A stretch of 64,000 bases of DNA from Cyclospora cayetanensis (Eukaryota; Apicomplexa; Conoidasida; Eucoccidiorida; Eimeriidae), in NCBI RefSeq assembly GCF_002999335.1, contig NW_020312059.1:186001-250000 (forward strand), in the 5' to 3' direction. The position numbers and the translations under genes are program-made. Below are positions 34,801 through 46,830 of this stretch, in pieces (positions within the stretch are counted from its first letter, which is position 1; each line of letters opens with the position of its first letter). A model generated the notes under the pieces. The model had not been told where the DNA came from and did not search any database. It worked only from the letters and a program-made list of their open reading frames with translations.

Positions 34801-37800
34801 CCATTCAAGAAGGCCCCTACTGAGTGCTGCTTTGATTGAGGCCACACGAAGGGGCCCAGTGCGTGCGCATGAAGCGAGAGACGCACAAGTCATTAGACTC
34901 CCATAAACTAGCAGCAGGTTAACAAGCACGGCAGAAGGATGCTTGCGTACGGAGAAGTCTGCTGTAAGTGCAGAGCATCAGCTAGGATAGAGAGTAGAAC
35001 CCAAAGGCAGCACCGAAAACGTTTTCGCATTCCCTAGGGGGCATCCGCAGACAACGTGCTGTAAGAGACTGCTCACCGGGCATGTCATAGGCGACGCTCA
35101 GCACCGAAGCGTCGCATGCGGAGAACAAGTGGGGTGACCAGAGTTGCAAACGATCGTGCTGCAGCGGAGGTTGCTGATGCAGCTGAGGAAAGTACCTCAC
35201 AATGTCTCCCAGCTGCGGCACATAAACCCCAGCAGGGCTGCTAAAACAACACGGGAAAGTGCTGCCTCCTGCTTCTCCTCCTGTCACTGCTCCTGCAGCG
35301 TCCAAACGGGGAGCTTCCTCCCGATGCTGATTGAAAGAACGTAGTACGACACGGCAGCGCCTGCCTACGCTAGTGACCCTGCTACTGCTGCTGCTACTGC
35401 TACTGCTGCTGCTGCTACTGCTGTGCTGCTGTTGTTTCTGTCGCTGCACATTTCCGTTGCTACTGTCGCTCGCCTTGCTGCATCGATGATCTCCCATGAG
35501 CCACGAGCGAAGGGCAGCGCTGCGCAAGACATCTCCTGAGAGATACGGAGAGAGAGCATCTCCTGCGCCTCTCTGCGCTCGACAGCTGACGGAACAAAGC
35601 CAAACACACGGACCCGAACAAAAGCGCAACCGATGCATTTCAATGCAACCATGCATCCATGGCTCTGCATAGATGTATGCGTATTCACACCTCACGCAGC
35701 GTCGAGAAGCTATGAATGGGCATATTCTAACTCCTGCGGCGGCTCTACTCTCTCAGCGCTTCTATCTACAGCTGCAGGAAAACGTTCATCGCAGCACAAG
35801 CCCCCAAACGAACAACACGGCCAAGAGCAGCGACGCCCTTTCGCGGCAGCTTACGCAAGACACAAGTAGCTACCGAAGTAGAGAGGGTCTGGGATAGTTC
35901 CTTTGGTAGCGCCTTCGGTCGCAAGGCTTGGCACCAGGTACGCGAGAGAGCAGCAGGCATAGTGGAAGAACAGGAGGCATCCAGGAGCACAGCACTGAAC
36001 AGCAGCCCCCCCTAAGCCGCAGTGTCCACAGCGGCGCTTTACAGCCGTAGCCACCAACTCCTGCGAGAAAGGCAATGGCGGCAGAGGAGAGACATACATA
36101 TATACATATATGTATACAACAACATTGCACACAGCAACAACGAAGCATCGTTCCACCCACACTGTTGTAGAGTATGACCCTGCCGAACACATCCCTACAG
36201 AGCCCAACACACGCTCATAAAACACCTTTGCCTTCCAGCGAACTGGCAAGCACACTTGGTGCACACGGCCGGCTTTTTCGGAATAGTAGCTCCTCTCAAG
36301 TAGTCGGCTCCACTGATACTGGCTATGATGCACCTGCATCCCCCCTCGCGTTTCCCCACTCCATACTATCGGTCTTAGCAATTCGTCACTCCCTTCCCCG
36401 GCGCCCCTCTGCAGCGCGGAGAAGCGAGTCGTGGGAGACATTCAGCGGCTAGCACAATGTAAATGAGACGCTTAGTCTGAGGCATTGCACTGCGCTGCGA
36501 GGCATGCAGCTAGGACTAAGAAAGACGTGCTTGGCGGCGAAGCACTGCCTCAGACTAAGCGTCTGAAGCGGAGGGGTCGGCGAGGAAGGCCGAGAGAGGA
36601 GACACAGTTCGTCCACAAAGACGGCACCCACGAACACAGGAGAAAAAAGGAACCGAAGAGAAATGCCAGAAGAAGCGGCACAGTGCCACCAACACCACAC
36701 TCACCTTTAGGTTAAAGAAGCCTCGCGAATGCCTATCTGCTTGCAGGCCAGAGATGCTCATCAGACATCTGATGTGGAGCCATAAGCCGCCTGCACCCGA
36801 CCTGTGCTGCGGCTGCTGCGCAACGTTGCTGCTTCCGCTGCTGGTATCGTCCTCCGCATACACTCGAAAGGGCCCCACGAGCTCTCCCAGCTGTATTTCC
36901 CGTTGAGACGGAGGGGGAGAGGAGACAGAAGTGCCGCGAGCACCGCAAAGGGCGCACTTGTGGGCCTGGCAACAGATAAGGCAGCCTGCAACAGGCTTTT
37001 CGGTTCGCGAGGCTGCTCCGGCTGCCACGTGCTCTTCCGCTTCTCGCGTTGCTCCTGCTGGTATCTCCTTGCTGTTGCTGTTGTTGCTACTGGAGGGGAT
37101 ACGGATCCACTGCTGCTGCTGCTGTATCAAGTGCAGCAGCAGCTGCTGCTGCTGCGTCACTCCGCTTTGGCTTGCCTGTGTCGCAGCAGCAGCAGCTTGC
37201 TGCTGCACCCTTAACAGCTCCTTCACCGGCATCAGGCTCCCCGAAGGAAAGGGAAGCATCCCAGCATACCGAAGATGGAGACAGCGAGAAACGACGTCGA
37301 TCCGCTGCGGTGGAAGTCTGCTGCTGTCTGCTGCTGCTGCCGCAGCAGCCTCTCGCCTGCGGAGCAGCGTGAGGTGTTTTCTGGCCAATTTTAGCTCGTC
37401 CGGATCTGCTAAGCGTAGCAGCTCTCTTCTGCTGCTGTCTGCAACCGAGGGATCGGCTAACAATGCCATGGCATCCACAGCGGAGGTGCCTGCGAGACGG
37501 CAGCTACGGCGCTGACTAGGCCCCCTCTCCTCTGGAGGGGGGGATTCTACGAGGCTGCGACGGAGCCTTCCTCTGCGGCGTCGTGTGACTGGCACTCCTC
37601 CTGCTCCTGTTGCTCTTGCTGCTCCTGTAACGGATAGCCCACGCATCGAGAAGCCCCTGGCATCCGTCTCGCTGCTGCTGCTCGTGCTGCTGCTGCTTGT
37701 GCTGCTGCTGCTGCTTGTGCTGGTACTGCTGCTGCAGGAGGCGGAGGAAGAAGTCGAGTCGAGCCGAACCCTGCGATATCTATGGGGAGACAACATATCA

Positions 37801-40800
37801 GCTCCCCACTGTGCATCTCTGGGATTATTTTCACTACTCGGTGATGAGCTCTCAGACCTCCTAGGGGGCCCTCCCACCAGCCTCTGGCGTCTACCCGTGG
37901 TTTGAACAGACTCCTCTGCCTCTGCAGAAGAGGGGCCTCCACGCAAGCGGCGTCCACTCGCTGCTGCTGTTGCTGTACGGTTACTCCGCCGTGAAGCAGC
38001 AGCGGCAGCAGCAGTACGCTGCACGCGACTCCTGCCCCCTGCGGCAACTGCTGGCTCATCTTCGAATTCGCCTGTCGCACGAGAGAAGGGAATAGCGTCT
38101 AAAGCCTCTCGTCTCCCGATGCCTCGAACAGTAGAAACACCACCCTGGTGTTGCCGCTGCTGCTGCAAGCGTCCCCAGCCCATCTCCAGAGGAGCCCGCA
38201 CAAGAAGGGGGGCCTCTCGAGAGGCAACAACTGCTCGTGCATATCCTCGTAAGATTTCTATGTTCCCATTAGGAGTACATCGCTGCGCATCCCACAAGGC
38301 ACGCTATACACACAAACACACACACACACACACACAGATACATACATACACAGACACATGCATACACAGATACATACATACAGATACACACACATACATA
38401 CACACATACCCATACATATACATACATACACATACATACACACACATACACACACATACACATACAGACACACACACACACACACACACAGATACATACA
38501 GATACATACACACATACATACATACAGATACACACACAGATACATACATACACAGATACACATAAAATACATACACACACATACACATACATACACACAC
38601 ATACACATACATACACATACATACACATACATACACATACATACACACACATACACATACATAGACACAAGCACACACACAGAAACATAGCCACATACAT
38701 ACAGACATACACACATACATACAGACACACACACACACAGATACATACACACACACCAGCATAAAAGAAGAAATAAAAAACGTCGTGATTGACAAGAATA
38801 CGGAAGCAAAGGCCAGGACCCGCAACTATGATCTTACAACCCATGCTGCTGCCCTGTGCGCAGCAGCTTTGCAGTATCGGCAGCAGCGCTTGTGTACCTG
38901 TTCCAGTCTGTGCTTGAGTAGGATGGCGTAGCGGCGGTGTGGATCAGAGACAGCGACGTCCCCAAAGCCCTCATAGAGATACTGCCGACCCCCTGCTGCT
39001 GGTGCTGGTGCTGGTGTTCGTGGTGTTGGTGAGCGAGAGGGGTGTCCAAGGGGGGTGCCCCATTGCGCGAACGATGACTGCCTCTGCGAGGCAACCGCTA
39101 GGGCTTTGAGCGTCTGGGAAATGCTGTCAAGAGGCCCCTTCGCAGTTGCGTGAGCTGCTGCTGCTAGCTGGAGCAGCTGGCGAGAGAGTTTAGTGCGTAA
39201 CAAGAGGGCATCCGCTGGCAGTTGCCGCCACAGACGGCGAAGTCCAGCGGCTGTGCGACACCAGTCCATTCGAGGGTCACCTACAGAGGCGGCACATGGA
39301 GGCGCAGCGATAGAGGAAATATTGCATGCAGTGAGGAAGAAAGGAGGAAGAAGAGGAAAATGACACGGAAACAGCAGGTGCAAGCAAGGGCACTGGCGAG
39401 CTCTCTGAGGGCCTTCTCTTACCGGAAGTAGGGAAAGCCGACTCGAAGGCTGTGCCGCGATTACTGCTGCTGCGGACGGCGAGCTTCCCTTCGCAGGAGG
39501 GAACCCCACAGACAAGACACTTGGTGCATGCGTCTGGGGGGGGGCAACAGCGGCAAGGCAGGAGTTGGAGGTTTGGAGCGGTCCTGATCCTGGCGGCACC
39601 GCTGCTGCTGCTGCTACTGCTGCTGGTGCAGGAGCAGCAGAGCTGTCTCCACGCAGCGTACAAGTGTGTATTTGTACACCCGATGGACAGCGACTCGACA
39701 CAAGGGGGAGGTGGCTGCAAGTGAAAGGGATAGCTCCTTCCCCCCGCATCGAGGAGCGCCCCTCGGGGAAGCAGTGGGAGGGGCAGGCCGCTGCCGCTGT
39801 CTATGAGGGCCCCCTGAGGCGTCTCAGTGGTGGATACGAACTCGGTGGAGAGAAACTGTTCTCTCAGCGTGGCGGCAGAGGCAGGCATCTCTCCTGACAG
39901 ACAGCGCACAACAAGAGACATGGAGAGTTCGCCCTGCCTGCTGACCCTGCAGGAGCAAGGCTTTCAAGGATCACATGCAGGGCCTAACCCCCGCACGCCC
40001 ACACCCAATGACAGCGTCACAGGAGAGCCAACAACACGCAATGACGTGCTGCTGCTTGCTGCTGCCTCGCATGGCGAGACTTCAAGACAGCCGATACTCT
40101 GATCGAGGCAGAAATGCCAGCGCGAAAAACGCGGGTAGCCCCGCGTCCAACTGCGCTGTGACAACTAGCACCACCACAGCACCCTCGACACTCACCGCAT
40201 CCGAAGAAGGAGACGCATCCAAAGCGATGCGCCAAGGCAGCAGCAAATCCTGAAGGGCCCCACTCTCCTTCGAGCCAGCAGCACTGCGTTCCTAGTCGCA
40301 GCCTCTTGAGCACGGAGCAGTTGACTGCGGTGCTTCTGGGAAGCCGTCCGTCACAGACGGCTTCCCTCGAAGAACTCGCGAGAGCTCCTGCGTCGGCTAA
40401 AGAGAGGAGGCACACATCTCCGCCGTACGAAGCCACCAACAAGATGTCTGGAGTAGCAGGGTGAGGCCTCAGGAGAGAAACAGAGCGCTTCAGGGTTCCG
40501 TGAAGGGCGTCGCCTACACGATGCCCTGTTGTCGAGCAGAAGACTGAGACTCCGCAATCTAGTGGAACACAAAACTCAGGGGACTGAGGGGTTCCTCGAG
40601 AGCCGCCACGACGGGCAGGCGATACTTTGTCTGCAATGCATAAGAGCGCATCGTTAGACGAGAAGCAGACCCCACAAACTCCGTAATCCAGAGGAGAAGT
40701 GGCTGCTGCTGCTACTACCACTGTGGCTGGTTCTGCGGCTGCTGCTTCGAAGCAGCAGCCGCACATGCTGACGTGCTTGTGCTGCGAGCAGCAGTGGCAA

Positions 40801-43800
40801 GATCCAGCTGCAGTCGGACAGGCATTCGAATGGAGGAGGCGGGTGGCTCTGTTAGCGCGGCCCTCTGAGGCATCGCTGAGGGATTCTCCTGACGAAGAGG
40901 GGTATGCGGAGGAGAGGGGACCGTCTCCACGCCTGTGACAGCCTACAGCAACGCGCATTCGTAGGGCAGGCAAGACGCACTGCTTCCAGTGTGCCTAAAC
41001 CTGGAGATGACTGTGTGCATGGAAGGAACTGCAAGGAGGTCTGTGTATCCAACGAAGTTGCGGGGAAGGAAAGGCGCAAAAATGAGATACTGGAAGATGA
41101 AGGTTGCGAGGATCCAAAAAGCGAAGGGGCTTCAGAGGGAAGCATGAAACAGGAGGAAGGACGCAGAGACAAAAGGCATGGAGGACCCCCCAAAACCACT
41201 TTAAACGTCCAGCCAGGAAATCGAGATAGCATAAGCTAATAGGAAATACATCGCTTATTCAAACCTAATGCCGAGACGCTCACTCCGTTGGCTTTTTCTG
41301 CTGTCTCTTTGACCCAAGGCCCCCCTGGATGCTGCAGACGAGTCTCCTGGCTTCGCCTTCGAGTAGAAATTCGAGGCCAGACGCTCCCTAATAAGCGACA
41401 CAAGGCTTATCCTTTTAATCTTTGCCGCTTCCAGGACAGGGCTCCCAAGAGAAAGAGAACCGTAAGTCATGCTGCTACTTGCTGCTGCTGCTGCCATAGC
41501 AGCAGCAGCGCCACCATCGTCCGCCTGGAAGCCCATGGAAGCAGCAGCCGAGGCTGCTGCTGCCTCTGCTGCTTCTGCTGCGGCCTGTACTGCATCTGCA
41601 GCGGCAGCAGCAGCAGCTGCTGAGATCCGCCACAGCAGCAAGACGCCGTCGTCTGAAGCAGTGGCAAGGTCGGAGGAGCCATTGGCGAAGCAGACGTCAG
41701 GAAAGGCATCATGGTAAGCTGCGCAGAGGCAACGCAAGCATCCCAGAAAACCGCGAACCTTAAACCCCGAGCACTTGGAAACAAGCAAAAGGGGTCCTCC
41801 ACTTGTGTGGTGGACTGCGCCGGAGGGCACAGCGCAGTGCAAGGATTTAAAAGCAAGGAGCCTCGAAATTACGGCACCACAATATAGGCAAGGGACCGAA
41901 TACGGCATTCAGCGGCGGCAGCGATCAGAGAGCTAAGAGTGGGGATAGTGGAACAGACACGAAAGATCCGCAAAGACTGGGAAAATGTCGGCTCCAGCGG
42001 CAGCTCTTAGTTTGGGAAGGTCCGCCGCAGACGGCATGGCGAACACCAGCGTTTTGCTGCGCCGCTTCGGCCGTTTCTTCTGCTGCTGCTGCTGTTGCTG
42101 CTGCTGAGCGGAACCTGGGTAAACAACCATGCTGCTGCTCCTACGCCGCAGTCGGCGAGGCCCCACACAGGAAAAAGAGGGGCCCCCATCCTCGTCGCTG
42201 CTTTCTTCAGCTGAAGAATCCTCGTCTAATCCAAGAGCGACCAGGTGCCCCCAAGGGCCACCACAGCCGACCTGCAGAGCAACCCGGCAGACACCCCACT
42301 AGACATCATGGGAAACGCCTCTTTTCCGCATTCTTTGAGGGCGTATGCACAACTTAGGCAGCACTTGCGTGCTCCCGAGCCAACGACTCTTGCGCCTCCA
42401 GAATAAAAATAGAAGGCAGAGATGAAGGGAGCAAAGCTGGAAGAGACATCGCGTCGCCATGAGAAGCGGCCGCAACAGAGACGCTATCAAGCCGGCGACT
42501 CGCAAGGCGCACAGATACACATCCACACAAACACAAGGGCTGTGCGCGCAGCCAGAGGCGCCGGCTCGGAAACGGCAACGCAAAGAAAAGCCAAGTCAGA
42601 CTGACACACACATGCGCGCGCACATGAACCGAGGAGCTCGGCGACAAAGAAGCAACGGAGCAGCAGAGGAAACTAGGAGATAACAACCGAGGAACCTAGG
42701 AGATAAACGCGAACTGTCTCCCCAACCACACACCTTGGTAGTGTCAATCGCATGCGGAAAAAAGGCAGGGCCCCATGGGTAGCGCTGGAGAGGCTCCACC
42801 GACAGGAGGCCCCCCGGGTTTCCCGCACTGCTGCTTAGGAGCTGCTGAAGGGAATATAGGCGGAGATCTCTGTCGCTGCACACCAAAAGGAGCTCTTGAG
42901 CGGCTGCTGCCGTCTCAGCTTCCTCACGGCTTTTTGCGACGGCTGCCGCAGCTTCCGCTGTGGCTGCAGCGGCAGCCGCATCAGGAGAGTCAGAGGACGT
43001 ACAGCTCGCCTTCCTTGCGGCTTCTGCTGCAGCGGCAACTCCGGCAGGAGATGAGGCCGTGAGGAACTTGACAAGGGTCACTCGACTGCCCGCGTCTATG
43101 CAGCCCACGCTAAGCCACCAGGAGGGCAGCAAGCGCCACAAACGCACTTTGCCTGCACCACAACAGGGCGCCCGACACAGACACATTCCTGTTCTACGGC
43201 TGCTGTAGAGGCTTCTGCTGCTAGTGGAGACACTGGTGTGCAGAACGCCTTTGCGGGAAGCGGCTAAAGAGGGGTGAAGTATAGCAGGGTACGTGCGCTG
43301 GACGGACCGCTGCCGCAGCAAGACGCAACAAGGGAGTCGTTAGGATGGACTGATAAATCGGTAATGTCGCCGTCGTGCTTCAACAGAGAATACAACAGTT
43401 GCCCAGTGCTCACTTCCCAGGCCTTGATCAAGCCATCCACCCCGCCAGTCAGCAGGACGCTCCCTGATGCGAAAAAAGGAAACAGAAGAAACTTCCTATA
43501 ACCTTACTGAAAGGCGAAGGAGGAAGAGGGGTGGCAACGAACGGCTCGCCGTAAGAAGGTTGCGGAAAGGCATGGAGGGCTAGGCGGCCGGCGAGACGGA
43601 TCCAAACACAAAACAACGGAAGAAAGGATTCGAGGAAAGACGCAGCGTGTGGATCAACGGACAAACGGCAGGGCAGCCTGAGGTTGTGAGACTACCCTTC
43701 TTGCTGCCAACTGCCTTCGCATCCCGTAATCCAATAGGCAGCTTACCGGAGTGCACAAATCGGACGACATAGACGGCAGCAGGGTCTCTAACAATGTGTT

Positions 43801-45130
43801 GCTGGTGTGGATTGAGACTTATCAGACGCATTTCCTCTTCAGGCATTTGCTGGTGACCCCAAACATTCACCACGCGCTGAAAACGCGCAGCGGCAGCGAA
43901 CCACAGAGACTCGGGGATCGCCCCCAAGCCACGTCTCCACGGATCTGCGTCACCGGCTCCAACTACCGCTGATGTCACTGCTGCTGCTACGCATGCACCC
44001 GTCTCTGGGCACCCCGCGGCTAGGGAAACGGCATCCAGACTCCACCACGCCGCTCTCCTTGCCGCTGCAGAGGCTGCCGCCATCGAAGGGATTACCGGGC
44101 AACTCAGCAAGCACTCCGATTTCCTCTTAATATCCCGCAAGGACAGAAGAAGACTTCGGCGAACCCCGAATGGCGGTACTCTGCTGCGCGGAGGCCCCAC
44201 TGCTGCTGCGCACAGAGCCACCATAGAAGCCGAAGCCTCCACTCCGTCTGCACCAAGACATGCGTCATGGCCGTTGTCACTGTGACTTTTGTGGCAGCAA
44301 CAGCAACTGCGGACTGCGCAAGCGCAGCGTTTGGTTCTGCAGTCCGCCGACGATGCCTCCTCCATTTGCAGCAAACGGGGCCTCAGATGTCGTAACTGCT
44401 GCAGCAGCAGGGATTGCGGAGGCACCAGCTTGGGCATGCAGAGTTGCTGCAACTGATGCAAAGAAGACACCCGGGAAGAACCCTGAGGGGCCCCCTGCAG
44501 CAGCACCAGCAGGTGCAGCAGGAAGGTCCTGACGGGTGCAAAAGCCTCCTCAGGAATCCCAGAATGCCCCCACTCTTTGCCATGGTACGGATAAAGAAGA
44601 GCATCCCTAGGGAAAAATGGGGAACGATCGGTTAGCGCCAAGGGGTTCCCCGATGAAGTGACAGGAGCCTCCCCACTTGCCAGCAGCCGACGGTGAAGAC
44701 AGCGAGCTGCCTTCAACAGCCGCAGCTGCTGTTGCTGCTCATAGTGCTGCTGCTGGCAAGCCTCTTCATAGAGAACAGAGGCCACCTGAAACAACAGAGC
44801 AGAATGAGGTGCAGGGGCGTGCGGCTGCTGTTGCTGCTGCTGCATGAGATCCACAGTATTACCGCTGCCGTGGCTGCTGATACCGCTCACTTCAGAGCTG
44901 TAAATACACCGCTGCTGCCCTGCTGGTGGTGCTGATGAAGCATCTTTAGAGTAGGCCTCTGGCTCCATGGCTTCCAGGTGCTGCAGCACACTAGGTGGGG
45001 ACGCTTTAACATACCATCAGGGGAAGAACAAAAGCGGAAAACGTTCCTGCTGATATATGTACCTCCATGCCAATCCATCCGCCTGCCACTTCTGCTGCTG
45101 TGACTGCTGATGCTGTTCCTTCGGTGTCAT
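31835..45130 (-). CDS. BRWD/PHIP-type chromatin protein: WD40 repeats, extended PHD finger, bromodomain
   Basis: Likely a nuclear reader of acetylated chromatin. Exons in order: 45130-45063, 44990-43747, 43463-43308, 43152-42734, 42271-41959, 41718-41461, 40888-40196, 39893-39423, 39280-38898, 38303-36705, 36060-35874, 35535-35077, 34716-31835; phase closes to 3043 residues. WD40 repeats start at about residue 400 (VYVVRFVHSG, then VLLTGGVDGLIKAWEV, GKVRLW, VCFANGSSDLATASDDGVLL, GFAAALAHRFGCVSFFGCG). They are followed by the BRWD linker EQFLSTEFVSTTETPQGALI. Residues about 1770-1920 form a C2HC plus PHD unit (CLICCQAHKCALC, LWLHIRC, CGHCGLGGAAVQC, CCAPGCLLFFHYACC). VYVPQLGDIVRYF and LSPWEVEF match BRWD blocks before one bromodomain at about 2445-2535 (NCRKFNAAEPLS, acetyl-lysine Asn present). 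Ser, Gln and Ala runs fill the linkers. Exon 6, 7 and 11 ends are the least sure. Confidence 0.85.
35374..35440 (-). repeat. CTG/CTA trinucleotide tract coding poly-Ser
   Basis: On the minus strand this reads as AGC/AGT units coding a run of about 14 Ser inside exon 12 of the BRWD-like gene, just before the VPQ block. The same CAG-type unit codes Gln elsewhere in the gene, so different frames of one repeat are in use. Confidence 0.8.
37660..37745 (-). repeat. CTG/CTT trinucleotide tract coding Ser-rich run
   Basis: Imperfect CTG-type units within exon 10 of the BRWD-like gene, coding an almost pure Ser/Thr stretch between the WD40 part and the PHD unit. A second CTG block at 37105-37205 codes Gln and Ala. 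Both are in linker sequence, not in a domain. Confidence 0.8.
38306..38757 (-). repeat. Intronic (TG)n/(TATG)n microsatellite
   Basis: About 450 bases of CA, CATA and CAGATA-type units on the plus strand, equal to TG/TATG/TATC on the transcript strand. It fills most of the 594-base intron between exons 9 and 10 of the BRWD-like gene. The repeat begins right at the 3' splice site of that intron (AG at 38305-38304), so it replaces the usual polypyrimidine tract. The apparent 170-190 residue open frames through it are artefacts of the repeat. Confidence 0.9.
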
Positions 45131-46469
45131 TCTTTTCAAAGAAAGTCAAGGAGAAACGCACCGGAGAGGCCCCTGCCCGCCGTGTGTGTTTCTCCGGGGG
45201 CCGTAAAGAAGCCCGCTAAAAAGGGGCAAGTAGAATCGACCTAGAGCAACAAAGACAGCAAAAGCCAGTTTTGCCTAGGTCAGCCGGAGGGGCCACCCTA
45301 TGAAGTACCTATTTAGCTGGTTCAGGCCCAGGAGCGTTCACGGTGCATTCGATGGTCGTGGGAGAGCCTGCAGGGAGCCTCCTTGAAAGCGGGAGGCAGA
45401 AGGGCCAAGTAAAATGGAGACACAAGACAGCTCTCGCTGGGGACCCACGTGAGACGCCCTGGGGCCCCCAACACAATCCGCCAGCACGCGTTTCAGCACA
45501 GCAGGCACACGGGGGCCCCTCTGGCTAGAAGCAGAGGAAAAGGGCAGATGTAGGTCCAGCCAGGATGCAAAAACGACACAAAACGTCGGCAGCAACAACA
45601 ATATTGACAGGGAAATTCGCTGCACTGCAAGGAAGAGCACAAGCCTAGTCCCCCGCCTCCCTCCAGGGTTACTAATGCCCTCCTGCGGGGGGCCCCAAGG
45701 GGGCTGGTCGTTAAGGCGTATATATATGCTTAAAATACTAAGAAATAGAATGATATACTACAATCGTTGCCAGCATTTAGGGAGCTACAGGGCCCGCACC
45801 GCCTGTACGCGCCGGTGTCATACAAGTGTTATGACAAAGGCCGCAAGTGAAAACGTGCAACCAAGTGCAAGCCAATGAGGTTCTAAACTAACCGGCTGCA
45901 AAAGCAGCACATGTGGAGCTACTTAACTCCACCCGCCATGAAAGCAATAGCGTTACTTGAAGGAAACCGTGGTGTGAAGTGCTTTCCGATCATTTTGCCG
46001 AGTGTTCTGTACTGTAACGGGTGGACAGATTCAGAAGTTGCAATAAAACCCTAGAGACAGCGGGCGAGTTAGCCAGAAATATGCGTGCACAGCTCTGCCA
46101 GTAAGACGCGTCGGGAGTCCATGCTGCCATCAGCATCACAGGAGGGATATCGGCTATAGTATCCCACACCACAAGTTGCTTTCACCGGTCGGCTGACCCC
46201 ACGTCTGCCTTAAAGCTTGCGTCGTGAGCGCTTTGACTAGTATGGGCACTTTAAAGCATTCAATTGATTTAGGAGCAAGTATAGGGCATATGCTTGGGGA
46301 GAAAGCTGCCCTAGGTCAGTTTCTACTGCACTACTTATATTCAATTAGCATTCCGCATATTATTGATTGTATGATTTAGCAATTCCTATCTTCTGAATAT
46401 TGAATATAAGAACACGTCCTGTACCATACGAATGCATGTTGTGTAGTTGAGAAGCTAGTCACAAGAAGA
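45131..46469. other. Intergenic, upstream of the BRWD-like gene
   Basis: No gene is supported here. The first 150 bases probably hold the leader and promoter of the minus-strand BRWD-like gene. The short frames at 45338-45640 (-) and 45675-45878 (+) have no motif. Confidence 0.4.
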
Positions 46470-46830
46470 AGCGGGCTAACCTACACTAGGTAGTTTTCGA
46501 TTACACTAATTATTTTTAAGCAAGGACTAGTCCGAAGCTAATAATTTGGCCTCTCTGCTTGGATATCTTGCTTACTGCAGAGTGCAATTATCCCGACAAT
46601 ATGATCTGCAATGCTGCAGGCTCATGTACTAAGTGCTGTGTGCAGCTAGCTCTGGATGATCGGACTGCTTGAAGGGTGCAGCTACGCGTCCCCAGTGGTC
46701 CCTATTCTTTATTCTCGAGTCTATTAAGAGAAAGGGCACGAGAAAGGGGGAGCCTTTAAGCGAAGACAATTATTTGGCAAGATTGTACTGAGTCTCGACT
46801 TGAGGGGTGCCCTAGGGAGACCATCCGTTG
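46470..46830 (+). repeat. LTR-like dispersed repeat, copy C
   Basis: Contains the family landmarks in order on the plus strand: 'ttacactaattatttttaag' (46502), 'ctgcagagtgcaat' (46576), 'gtgcagctagctctggatga' (46641), 'aagggtgcagctacgcg' (46673) and the terminal 'gactgagtctcgacttga...agggagacc' block (46788-46822). It is the most complete copy of the 350-base core and stands alone, with no pol relic recognised beside it, so it may be a solo LTR. Confidence 0.6.

Noticed and set aside
35851..36441. A 196-codon minus frame leading into the PHD cysteines
   Set aside because: Only the last part (36060-35874) is coding. Joining exon 10 (ending FFNLK) directly to ELVATAVKRRC restores normal extended-PHD spacing, so the upstream 380 bases are intron.
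38258..38844. Long overlapping open frames (170-190 codons) on both strands rich in Cys/Val/Tyr or His/Thr/Tyr
   Set aside because: They come from the CA/CATA microsatellite, which has no stops in several frames, and lie in an intron between two in-phase BRWD-like exons.
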